Assembly: GCA_902729315.2 (NCBI GenBank)
Contig: LR746276.1
Location: 6,509,169 to 6,573,168, forward strand
Source: Spirodela intermedia
Lineage: Eukaryota; Streptophyta; Magnoliopsida; Alismatales; Araceae
DNA: 64,000 nucleotides
Direction of reading: 5' to 3'
Below the pieces are notes generated by a model. The model ran no database searches and was not told where the DNA came from. It was given only the letters and a program-made list of their open reading frames with translations. A program made the position numbers and the translations under genes. Each line of letters begins with the position of its first letter. Within the stretch, counting starts at the first letter, position 1. This document shows, piece by piece, positions 48,037 through 59,368 of this stretch.

Positions 48037-49775
48037 AGTACTTCCCCCTCGACTCGGGTGACGGCTTGATCAAGCAAGGAGAAGAATAAACCCAGGACCG
48101 TTGAAGGATTCCCACGGGCGAAAACCCGATGGCCCTCTGGAGCTGCGAACGGCTTCGAGAACTGTAACCCAAGGACAGCAACGCAGACGCAGTGCTCCGC
48201 CGGAAGCAGAGAACGGGCGTCGGTGGGGGCTGATTCCAGGGATCCTGGCTGCCCGCTTCCTGGAATGTTCTTCGTCGGAGATGCACCGGCGATGACGGAG
48301 TCGCGCAAGGTCGGAACAAAGAGGAAGAAAACGGAGGAGAGGACCCGGCGGAAGTAGCAGCGGTGGCAGTCGAGTAGTCGTTCTGTGGCGTTCTGTGGCG
48401 GAAATTCCAAATAAGCCCCTCGCTCTTGCTCTGAATAGAATGAACTCCAATCTCCTCCTATACGCTACATTTAAACGATGAAGAACAAAGTTTGCACTGA
48501 TAAATCACACGAAATAATCAGTCAGAATCATAAACTCCAGAAGGGTATTTGACGAACAGTCTTCGCAGATCAAAAAAACTCACTTTCAGAAGCGAAGAAG
48601 AGATCCTGCCTGCAGTCAGCCTCACAGCAATCAGTTCTGATGTGTTTCTTAAAACTTCTCACCTCCTGTCTTGAATTCATCAGAGAAGGAAGCCCAAGAA
48701 GTTCTCTCTCTCTCTCTCTCTCGCCCAATGTAGAACTGAGATTAGACCACCATCATTCTGGTTGTTTGTGCAAGGTGCAATTATGGATCAGTGGGAACCC
48801 ACAAATCGCCGATCACAACACCAGACTGAATAGTGTCGCCTCATATCCGTCACAAGATGGATGGATGGATGGATGGATGGATGGATGGATGGATGGATGG
48901 ATGGATAGATGGAAGGTTTTACTCGAATGCACGGAGTAAACATCACATCATAATGTAGGGAACTGTCTTATCCGCGTGTCTATTGGCACATACTCCAATT
49001 AGTAGGGCCTTCCAATCGAAAGCTTAACATCAGAGAGAGAGAGAGTAGCGAAATGCAATCTGGAGAATACCATTCAAACCATGTTTCTGTATTCCATACT
49101 GAACTTATTATATATAAAACGGAGACGAGCTCCACACACATAAAGCGATATAAAAGATTGGCAATCATTTCTCGAGGTTACAGCTTAAAATCAAAATGGA
49201 TGGCTGAATTCTACCTCGAACAGTTTTTGGCTCCCCTCATGTGATAAATAGTCCTCCCCCATCCTAAGGGCCAGGAGGGGTTGTCGCCTGGCCTCAAACG
49301 GGTTATATAGACCCTGAAAAAGCACCCATTTGGCTTTCGAGTGAGACGTTTATTTCCCTTGAGGAATCACAGATGCATTCTCGAGACTGCGTTTCGTTGT
49401 GGGCCATGAAAATTCATCCTGGTTTTTTCACCGAGGGATGAACAGACACGGAGTTGATCGCCAGACGTTCGATGGTGGAGGTAAGTCTCGATGTCAGTCC
49501 ATGAGCCGCCTTCAATCCGACGGCTGGAGGGGAGCACGGGCAACGTAGGCTGTCCTCCTCCTTTTTCGCAAATATTTAAATGATGCCCCACCTGTGGAAA
49601 TGAGGAGTTAATTGCACCTCAATAAGGATAAAAAAGCCGTGTTTTTTATACCTCTGTTTTAGTATCGAATAAAAGGCAGGGAGAGATCTCAGGGGAGGTT
49701 TAAAGAAAGGAGAAACGACTCCCTCTCCCTATTTCTCTCTCTCTCTCTCTCTCTCCCCCTCTCTCTCCCAGTCTG
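48037..49775. other. Divergent intergenic region (small membrane-protein gene / PHD gene)
   Basis: 1.7 kb with a CT run (48702-48722), an ATGG microsatellite (48857-48904) and a CT-rich leader (49735-49768) just before the PHD gene. ORFs on the minus strand at 47948-48450 overlap the presumed leader of the small membrane-protein gene and have no domain. Confidence 0.5.
48857..48904. repeat. (ATGG)12 microsatellite
   Basis: Twelve uninterrupted ATGG units, then ATAG ATGG. The high purity of a tetranucleotide run suggests length polymorphism. Confidence 0.95.
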
Positions 49776-52700
49776 ATGGAGTCTTCCTTGCCGAGTGACA
49801 ACAACGGAGAATCCAAACACAGAGAGTCGAACGATCCCAAACAGGAAGGTAAAGATTCAACATCTACCATCTGTCTACGTCGTTCTCTTGGGTTTCAGCT
49901 TAATGCTTGCTTCACATACACATCACGCCTTCGAGGCACACGAGCACCCACAGATTAAGAAGAAGAGTAAGCAGGGGACGAAGAGGGAAATAAGTCGTCA
50001 CCACCACATATTACGCTAATTAGTCAACCTGTGGAAATAACAAAAGAATCCCGTTCGTCTAAATTCCAATCTATGCCTGATTTTGCATCAGGTGTCACAA
50101 CATAACCCGCAACAGGAATCCCTATGTGGGCAATATCTAGGAAGAACAGAAGAAGGGGAACCGGATTGCAATTTATTTATTTATTCGTTGGAATCCTAGC
50201 AAAAGCTACTCCATTATCCGCTATCAACGCACTTAAGATGAATGATTGATTTTTGGCGTCTCCTGCAATGTGTTTCTCATATCAGTGCGTTACGACCCCA
50301 GGGTTCATTGGAAGAAAACCTAGTCTCTTTTAGACGAGGATCCTCTCTTTGAAAACAAAAGAGGCAGGGCTCCTCGCCAGAAACCATACCCGATTCCAAT
50401 CCCTCAATAATGCATCGTCGCTACCTTTGTTTGACGTATAATCCATGACTAAAACAAATGCCAAACTTACCTCCTGAATCGGATAAAGCGGCTCCTCAAA
50501 TGTCTCTGTGACTTTCACCGGGTAACTTGTAGCTTAGTCTTGACATATGAAGCAACAGTTAAGAGACATAATTAGAGGATCTATCTGACTTGTTCCTGGA
50601 GGCACGAATCATATGGTCTTTTGAGAAATTTATATAACTATTAGATGTGCATTTATGTGTAACCTACCATGTGTTTGGGCCATTCAGTGAACATTTCAAT
50701 ATTCAAGGAAATCTGTGTTCATGTGCAATCTAGTTCAGAGTAAACTATGCTGCAATATTTCTGAAGGATCTGACGTTCATTGGGTATGCTTCAAAACTAA
50801 TCAAGAAATCTTGAAAACATAGCCTGATCGCAGCAGTTTTAGACCAATGTGTTATTGTATTTCTCTCCTAGGGTAAGGAGTTGGATAAACAGTAACCATC
50901 TTGTTTAACGGATATCCGCACTAAAAAAATTAAAGCAGCTCAAACATTTTTAGTTGGCATGTGTGACTACAATGTTAACAGCATCAACGAATTTCGGGAG
51001 GCGAGGATTACTTTATTTGATAACAAAGTCGCAGCTTATTTACTTTGACAAATACTATATGTTTTTTTTTTTTTCAGAAACTATATTATCACACATGCAT
51101 CAAGCTATATTATCTGTTGCAATGGGTTTGTGTTATTGAGCTTGATATGTTTGAGTCGATGCAACCCATTAAAATTTGACATAATTGTGCATTTTTCATG
51201 TGCCACTATTCAGGGTTCCTTCCTTATAATGTTTACAACATGCATGCTAGCTATGTATACAAGCGTCGGAAATTGCGAAACTCTGTTGCTCTGTTGTCAG
51301 AGGACAATTGTGCTGGCATCACAAATGGGAGCAATACTTGTAATTCTGGCCTGAATTATGGATGCACTTCCTGGGAAAAATATGAGCATTATCTTAATGG
51401 GATCCCTTCACTTCCTGTAAATACATCCATTTCTGTACAACTCCATCAGCAGAAACCTGTCAATGCTCAAGCCTCACAGGCTGATGATAATAGCCACTTG
51501 GTTCTCCCAAGCCAGACCACTGAGGCGCAGGAGAAATCCTCGAATAAGCCTCATAAACTGTCCCAGAGGTACAACAATGTAAATGATAGTTGTTCTTCTT
51601 CGAAGTGCATCATGGAACATGAACTTTTCTCTGATGTTACTTGTCGTGCCCAGCCAGTAGGACGTCTGGCTGGCAGTAGCTGCAGCTTGGCGAATGTCTC
51701 TTGTGCAAGGAACAGTGATGATCTCGCTTCTCTCGTGTGCAAATTGTGTGGTCTTAAGGATAGCCTGCAGAAGATGTTAATTTGTGATCTTTGTGAAGAG
51801 GCATGGCATCTATCCTGTTGTAAGGTGAAGAAACTTCCAGTTGACGAATGGTACTGTCACCCCTGTCTGAGTAAGAAACCAAAGGTACCACCAGAGACTC
51901 TCTCAGAAAAGTTATTTTATGCCATGAGCGAAAAGAAGAGGAAAGAGATGTTACAAGAGAAGTTAGGTCCAATTTTATACATGTTAGAAGACACAGAACC
52001 GTATACTTCGGGTGTCAAAATAGGTGAAGATTTTCAAGCAAAAGTTCCTGAATGGGCCAGGCCAACTTCTGAGTATGTTTTTATAACCAGCTGTCTTCTT
52101 CGTTCTCCCAAGCAGTTTCCTTTTTTTCCTGAATTACAATTATACTTAAGCTTGTTAATATCTATCAATGTGCTTCTGTGAATGTCAACATGATATGTTT
52201 TACCACCTCATGATTTTTGCTCATAGGGTGTATTTCTGGGACACACATCCACGTGAATTGTTATACAAGAGTTCTTTGTACATTCCCAGTTTTCCCTCTA
52301 GTAATAAAGCTCTGGTCTGGTCTTGGAAAAGTGCGAATCTCAGTCAATTTTTACAGATTGTTCGAATGTTGTGATTACAGTTGAAAAATCTCTTTTTGTT
52401 GTGATTAAAGTCTAACTGACATATGTACCCCCATAATTCAAGGAATTGGCTAATTCAATTATGGGGTGGGTTATGAAAAGGGTTGATAGAACTATAAAAA
52501 CGTTTTGACGAAAATACTCAATAAAAGTAGTTTTAAGTATACTTCTTACTTAATAAAAGGCTGTTTTATGTTTTCAGGATTGTTCATGAATCACTCCAGA
52601 TGATCTCATTAGGGTAATCTGACCTTGGATCCCAATTGCGTTGTCGTGATGAATGTTTTGTAAACATAAGAAACATTCTTTTGGTGATTGTCCTTTGCAA

Positions 52701-55700
52701 TCACGAAACCTATTAATATGGGGCGTACATTTTTTGCATTGATTTTCTGCTCTCTACGTTAATGTGAAAGAGAATTTGCAGAACTGCATCAGTTTCAAAA
52801 GCTTTTATGCTCAAATTTGTATAAAAAGATTGAGGTTTATGGTTATCTTTTTGTAATCCTAATTTTTTTATCAGTCAGGTTGTCAAGTATCGTTTTAACA
52901 TGGGGTTCAACAAGTCTGGTGTTTTGGTTCACCTTCATACATTTAATAATATATCTACCTTACTAGTGTATGTTCATTAAGCTCCAATTAAATGAGCACG
53001 ATGGAGGTTCTAATGGATGTTTGCTTTCAAAGTCTTGACAGAAGAAATAATGGCTCTTATTCAATAAATATTGCTTCTCTTCCACGAAAAATTCATCTCC
53101 ATTTCTTTGATGTATTGATTCAAAATTTTATGCTTGGTGTTTGTACCGATTCATTTTCCTTGATCTTCATTTATGTATTTAACTATGCATTTTTGTACGA
53201 GATAAGAGAGTTTCTAAAGATTTTACTAGATTCTGTGATTTTTAAGTTGCTTTTTTACTAACTCATCATCTTGAGAATATTTATTCACCGGATTCATTTT
53301 GGTTAAAACTAAATTTTATTCCTTTCAATATGTAATAAACTCCTGGTTGGAGCGAACCCTCTCAGCATTTCAGCCAAAGGCGGGTTTAACCTAACAACTC
53401 CCACTTCTTGAGGCATGCATAGTGCTTCAGTTAGGAGAAGATTTTTATGCTGTGGAGCCTTCTTTCATAGTATTGCGGGGTAAAGTATTTTAAGTTGTTT
53501 ACTAGGTGGATTTTCGTGAAACAATTAAACAGTGGGCATGCTAATGAAATCTTGGGTTGGGTGAGTAATATTTCAAATCTACGACGGGAGATTTATATGT
53601 GTGATTTTGCAAAATTGGAAGACTTCTACTTTTTCCTTGTCACGGGATCATACTAATTTCAGGTTGATTTTTTTTAATCAACACAATTATTTGGCTTGAG
53701 TTACTTTTTTCATCGTCCTAATGTATAATTTTATTTTAGCTCTGTTTTCCTGCTGCTTTCTTGTAATCACAATGAGATGTACTCTTTTCTCTTTGAATTC
53801 TAGAGTCTTGATCGGTGGATATGATTCTGTATATACCAATCGTAAGTGACATTCCTGAGAGTCACTTCCTAGAATACATGACTTTAAAATTACTTCATAT
53901 TTCTTTAAGTTGGATTTATTCTACACCTTTACCTATGCTTTGTTTTTTGAAGGCATCCAATCATGGAATTTCCTAGTCTATGCTTTCCAGTGCTTTATGG
54001 GTTATGAACTCCATGAGGCTCTCTAACATTTGGTTTTGTTTTTGTATAGTGATGATGATTATTTTGGTAAGCCTTTGGAATTGAATCCTACCGAACGAGA
54101 TAGCTTGAATGTAAGGTGTCTTCTTTGATTACTTTTTTCGGAAAACACTTTAGAATGGTTCCTTAGATGGTAGATTTTTTACGTTTCTTATTTTACTTTT
54201 AGTGCTGTAGTCAGTCATCAAGTTCTGGCTCAACTAGCAATTGGCTTCAGTGTCGAGGAAAGGTTCTGCGTTGGACAGAGGGGGATGAACAGGGAATTGT
54301 ATGTGGAAAGTGGCGAAGGTAAACTGCCTTGAGCCCTTTCAGAAAAGGTTTCTTATGCAATATGATGCCAAATTAATTTTAAATCGTCGGAATTGATGGG
54401 TTTTGTCAATTATAATTGAATCTTAATGGCAATAAAGGAAAAAGAAAACGACAAACTTTCTTTAATTTTTTAGTTATGCCTTGGTTGCGTAGAGCCTTTT
54501 GGGATATTCTCGATTCTTGTTACTCTACTGTGGGCTAAAGTTGGCTATATGCATATTCTTTTATTCTATATAGTGTTAATAAATTTCAAATAAACTTAAT
54601 ATGATATAACGGCTGTATCTTGTAACTAACAACACCCATTCGACGCGACGACCATAATTAATTTAATAATGCCTCATGATTCCTTTCATCCTCTTCCTGG
54701 ACACAATCGAACTGTCGTTCTCTTGTTTCCGATATATTCCCCTTTTTTCTTTATGCTATTGGCATTATCATAAAACATTTTCCTTTGTCAAAATTTATCC
54801 TTGAATTCAGTTTTTTTTTATAGACGATGCATATTATTCCAAGCACCAGAAAATGAAATCTTTCCTGTTTGTTTATATTTGCAGAGCTCCTCCATTGATA
54901 TCTCAAACTGATGATTGGGATTGCTCTTGTGCTGTTATTTGGGATCCAATACACGCTGATTGTGCCGTTCCCCAGGTGAACTTCTGGCATTGTAACAATT
55001 GTATTCTTACGAGGTCATTAGAAGAAAGTATGCAAATATGAAGTACTTTTTACGTTGCGATTTCAATATTTTAAGTTTATATCCAATTTAATCGTTGTAA
55101 TAATGAATATTGATGGAGATTTCGGTGATAACTTTTGCCCATTACGCCATCAATGGTTTGTGCAGATTCTCTTTTTTTGCAGAAATTTCTTACCGCGTAA
55201 GTGTACTTATATGCCTTGTGTCTGAGTGGATATGCACCTATATTATAGTCTAGACGTCTATTGGCAGTCACATTTTCTCGTTTAACAGGCATCGGCACCT
55301 CTAACTTGGTAGCCAGTCCTAGATAGGATAATGCAAAGCTGCATGTAGGTAATCGACAGTGACCAGATAAACAGGTTGACTATAGTTTGAATTGGGATTA
55401 AGGGTCCCTGGCCTAATCCTGATCCCCCTAAATGGTGGGTGGAAAAAGGGAAAAGGGAAGAGGAAAAAGAAAGATTGGCCAGAATCCAGGCTAATCTCAC
55501 TATCATTGACTGATTAGTCGCTTCACCCTGCCTTGTGATAATGCCCACTGTACTACCCTCTCAGACAAAGGGAGAATAATCTAGCCTTTGGTGTTGCCAG
55601 TTGCAGGTCTCCTCTCAGACAAAGGGAGACAAAGTATCTAACTAATATGGGCGTGAACAAGATTACGATCTTCTTGTTGGGAGGTGAGGTAGGGTTGTTG

Positions 55701-56965
55701 GCCACTCGACAACTCTCCTCTCCCATTCTCTTGGTCTTATCTTCTCTCCCTGAGTTATTTATTCATGGTATCACATCATGGAGCTATGTTTTGGCCATGT
55801 TTCTTTGTAATTCTGTCTCTCATTCTCTCTTTTACAAACACCACCAATGAGTTAATTGAACATGAGAGGATGGTACGTGAATCCTCATGCTCCTATAAAC
55901 CCCAAGCATACTAATATCACTGAGAGAAAGAATGGAGGCCTCCTTAAGGCTGTACTTGCTCCCCCTTTCCGGCATCATCTTCCGATAAGTGCTTTAGTAG
56001 CTTCAGTGATGACACCCATATAGTAAAGTAAAGGCCTATAAGGGTGATGATTTTAAACTTAGCGTTTCTCTGATGCTGGTTGAGCTAGTTTTTGCGATTG
56101 CATAGGGTCCGTTACAGGTTACTGTATATCTTTTTGAGCCACTGTGATTACCCGGAAGAGTAAAGAAAAAAAAATGAAGTGTGTGTCAGATCAATTGATA
56201 TCTTCACCAAGGCTATGATGGCCCAATCCACTGTTTCTTCTTTGTCTCATAAGTTATGTATGCATGATATCTGTGATCAATTTGCAGTGGTGTACATGAT
56301 ATAATGATCCCTTGCGAGGGTAGCTTGGGCACTGGTAGCTTTTTTTTTTTTGCCTTTGGATGTCTTTTTTTATCGTCTTCTGTTCTTGACTCCGGGGACA
56401 TCTTGACTCGTCTGGGGTGGGTTTGCCAGCCACTTGATAACTTTCCTTCCTCTCCCGTTCCCTGCTTATCTCCTTGATCTCAAGTGATTTCTACACTCGT
56501 AATCATGCGATGGGACTTCTGATCAATCGATGTTACATCCTCATCATGATCGTTCCATTTGACTAAGAATGGTACAATAACATGTTCTGGCCTGGAGAGC
56601 AGAACTATACAGTTGTCATGACTTGATACGGTGAGAGAGAATTGTTTTTGACCAGCCATAATTTTATATTTAGATATTTATGATCGTACCTTTGAAAGTT
56701 GTAAAATATCAGTTGACTTTTTAGCCCGAACTGGGATTTATCCTGGAAGTGGCTTTCCAATCCGGTAATTGGCCGTGTTGTCTTTAGGAAATGAACTTTC
56801 ATGCTTTAAAACATTCTTGTCGATTTTTTGAACTATATGTCGCAATGTTATTTGTGTACTGTAGCATTATGAAATCTTTTTTCGATGTAACTTGGTCTGG
56901 TGAAAGGATTATATGTAATCTGATCTCGTTCTCTGGTTTTTTTTTTTATATCTGTTTTCTCTTGC

Positions 56966-57001
<36 letters not shown>

Positions 57002-58095
57002 TATCATTATGACCATGTTTGAGACTTTGTTCTTCTTTTAATTTTGATAAAATGGAACATCGTCTTTATCATGTTTTTTCATTGTAGGAGCTGGAAACAA
57101 GTGAAGTTCTGAAAGAGCTAAGATACTTAGAATCGGTACCTTTCTGCTCTTAGATAATTCTCTTGGACAATCTATCTTTCTCGTGGTTTGGAATATAATT
57201 CCTTTTTCAATTACAAGTGAATCTTTTAGCCGTTTTTCATTTATGAAGACATTAGCGCAAATGAGCGAATATATCTTTTCAGGGCCATTATTATAAGAGA
57301 ACAGCGTGAAGCCATTTCCCTCTTCCTTTTTTTTTTTTTTTTTTTCAGAAAATATCAAAGGAAGATACTCTAGTTCTCACTGAATCGAATTTTATGAAAT
57401 GATTTATCAATGCAAGTCGAGTAATCTTCATGATAATGTAAACTCCTGCATGTTTTTTTAATGAAATTAATGAATAGATTAGCAAAATTTTTCTAGATAT
57501 CCTTCTCAAAGGTGACTGTGAAGGAATGAGGGTATAAAAGACGTTCACCTGAGAGCAGAAACTAAGATACAGAAGAGAAGGAAAGCAAGGGAAAAAGATT
57601 GACGGGCTCTATGTATAGATAGAATGAATAAACCAATGAGCAGAATTGACAGTTTCAGTAAACGATCAGGGGGGAAATCTTTTCTCCGAGATGAGACCTA
57701 CACGATAAAGTCCCGACAGATATCCTTATGGTTTCTTCTCTCACTTCTTGTCTTGTTGGCTTCACCAGTCTTCTCTCATGAAGCATGCTTGCAGTTATGA
57801 GACAGCATCTTCAGCACGCGTTGAAGAACCTGTTTTGCTTGCGCGGCCATCCCTGAACAAGAACTAAATGCTGTCTTCAAATTCCTCTGAAAATAATTAT
57901 GTTACTGACATGATGGTGACGATAATTTTGGTCTCTCCTGATCTACCAGCCACTTTGGTTTTAAAGTTAATGAGAAAAATAAATACAGGAAAGCTTTTCT
58001 AATATTTAACTTATTCCGCAGTATCTAGATTTTCAAATATTACCTGTTCTATGTTGTATCAATATCAGCTGCGGCAAGTGTTTATCGCTTATTAA
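49776..58095 (+). CDS. PHD-finger nuclear protein, 7 exons
   Basis: Probable chromatin reader. Exons 49776-49848, 51214-52072, 54050-54110, 54203-54318, 54885-54975, 57088-57135 and 58069-58095 join to 1275 nt and 424 aa in one frame. A C4HC3 PHD finger is complete: C200, C203, C215, C218, H223, C226, C239, C242, with W237 in the usual place two residues before the seventh ligand. After it come a charged helix, then CRGKVLRWTEGDEQGIVCGKWRR, a DDWDCSCAVIWDPIHADCAVPQ block and a helical ELETSEVLKELRYLES end, which I recall as a conserved plant PHD subfamily C-terminus. The final exon (LRQVFIAY, stop) is short and the least certain part; relatives usually continue LRPRL plus a basic tail. Exon 1 was chosen for its ATG after a CT-rich leader and a matching phase. 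Confidence 0.8.
49849..51213 (+). other. Intron 1 of the PHD gene, no feature seen
   Basis: 1.4-kb AT-rich GT-AG intron. No mobile-element protein or RNA gene was recognised. Confidence 0.55.
52073..54049 (+). other. Intron 2 of the PHD gene, with a possible unused exon
   Basis: 2.0-kb AT-rich intron. A stretch at 53804-53841 has good splice sites on both sides and an open frame (VLIGGYDSVYTN), but including it shifts the downstream frame to a stop, so it was left out of the model. Confidence 0.5.
56197..56295 (+). mobile_element. Copia polyprotein C-terminal fragment
   Basis: The plus strand encodes DIFTKAMMAQ followed by LSHKLCMHDI, matching the very end of copia polyproteins (ADIFTK...L..KLGM.DI). 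Only this piece is recognisable; no LTRs were found around it. It is probably a relic of an old insertion in the intron. Confidence 0.5.
56966..56999. repeat. (CAT)11 microsatellite
   Basis: Eleven uninterrupted CAT triplets within intron 5 of the PHD gene, about 90 bp before the acceptor of exon 6. Confidence 0.95.
57136..58068 (+). other. Intron 6 of the PHD gene, no feature seen
   Basis: 0.9-kb AT-rich intron with poly-T near 57330-57347. Its acceptor choice (58068) is less certain than the others. Confidence 0.45.
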
Positions 58096-59368
58096 ATCGC
58101 TTTAAATGGAATGTAGATAAAGCCTCTCGCTGCTGGTAAGAAGTGAAAACCTGATCATATCAGAGGAGGTTGTTTTCCACACCAGTCCAAGGGGCGACGC
58201 AATTTCGGTCTGTTCTTCAGCTTGTCGAAGTTCAGTTCTTCCTCTTGGAAATGATGATTGGAGGTTCCGTGCCCAATACAGAGTCGGATCATTGTTTCCC
58301 CCACACCTGCATTTTTTGGTCAACCCTGTTACGTGTTAGCTTTTCAGTGAGGATACATTATATTTATCATATAATGCACGCCTTGATTCTTGTAATTGCA
58401 TTTGAGCGATTGAACTTGGAGGATCCTTGTATCAAATATGTTCTTCTAATGCCCAATTTTGTCTCGTAGAATTATGGACAAGGATGAAAAAAAGTTTAGA
58501 TTACCAACCATAAATCAGCAACGAAGCTCACTGTACCTTTTGATCTCGTTACCAGGGCGGGGAAAGAGAGACTCTGCAGTTTTTGGCCCTGATTACCTTC
58601 ATTTCGCTCTCAACACGTTGGGCAATCCCAGCACAACTGATTCTTTTCACTGCCCATCCGGGTCCTACTATCCATCAGGTGAGAACAAAGGCTGCAGCTC
58701 ATAGCTGCCTGACTGGAACAAATACTGCCTCCTTGCCGGAGAAGGCTGGCAATAAATGACGCGTCGGGATAGAGGGAACAGCTGAGGCTAATGTCGGAAC
58801 ACCTGAAACCCGATGCACAAAAGACTGATATCGCACGAAGTAGAAAGAAATAAAATAGGCGCGGTAGAAACGAAGATAACCAGAGCCGCCAAGCCAGTCG
58901 CTCTGCGGTCCTCATGAAAGTCCTAAAAGCAGCGTGAACGTCCCTGGCCCCGCGGAATTCGGCGATGGTAGCCGCCGCCATGTTTCCGCCGGCGGCCTGG
59001 GGAGCAACGACGTCGGAGATGATCTCGTCGCAGCAGCAGCAGACGATTCGGCCTCTCCGCCGACCCGTTTTTCCTGATATATATATATACAAGGACGACG
59101 ATTGGAGGATCATTCAAGGAAATTTTTAGGGCCCATTGGATAGCGGCCCAATAAGTCCCCAATTTGAGGGAGGGTATTTTAGTCCATAAAGCCAAATTAG
59201 GCAGATCTATAGAAGATGAGAACGAGATATTTGGGCCGAGCCCATCTCGAGAACGTGTTTATAAATACTCTTCCTCTCGCAGGCGCCAAAGGACTCGCAC
59301 CACCTCATCCTTTTGGTTGGCGGGGTCTCGCTTCTTGCTTCTCGCTTCACCTCTTCTCTCTTCTCGCC
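58096..59368. promoter_or_regulatory. Intergenic region with paired site II elements
   Basis: Between the PHD gene and the next plus-strand gene. GGCCCA, TGGGCC or AGCCCA elements lie at 59130-59135, 59145-59150, 59232-59237 and 59239-59244, about 125-240 nt upstream of the 59369 start. They may serve a bidirectional promoter with the minus-strand frame starting at 58982. Confidence 0.5.
58610..58982 (-). CDS. Unrecognised possible small gene or first exon
   Basis: A minus-strand frame starting MAAATIAEFRGARDVHAAFR and continuing FMRTAERLAWRLW before turning hydrophobic. The first 35 residues look like a genuine amphipathic helical protein start in a good GC-rich context (AAACATGGCG). The remainder is low-quality and may be intron read-through, for example after a GT just downstream of RLAWRL. 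I do not recognise the family. It could equally be chance. Confidence 0.3.

Larger units (their letters stand above)
54976..57087 (+). other. Intron 5 of the PHD gene, with retroelement remnant and CAT repeat
   Basis: 2.1-kb intron holding a short copia RNase H-like remnant at 56197-56295 and a (CAT)11 run at 56966-56999. The rest shows nothing recognisable. Confidence 0.55.

Noticed and set aside
47948-48450. Minus-strand ORFs upstream of the 58-aa gene (123-132 codons)
   Set aside because: No recognisable domain and a different frame from the conserved short product; probably leader sequence.
48857-48904. CRISPR-like regular spacing
   Set aside because: Simple tetranucleotide microsatellite with no spacers; the genome is eukaryotic.
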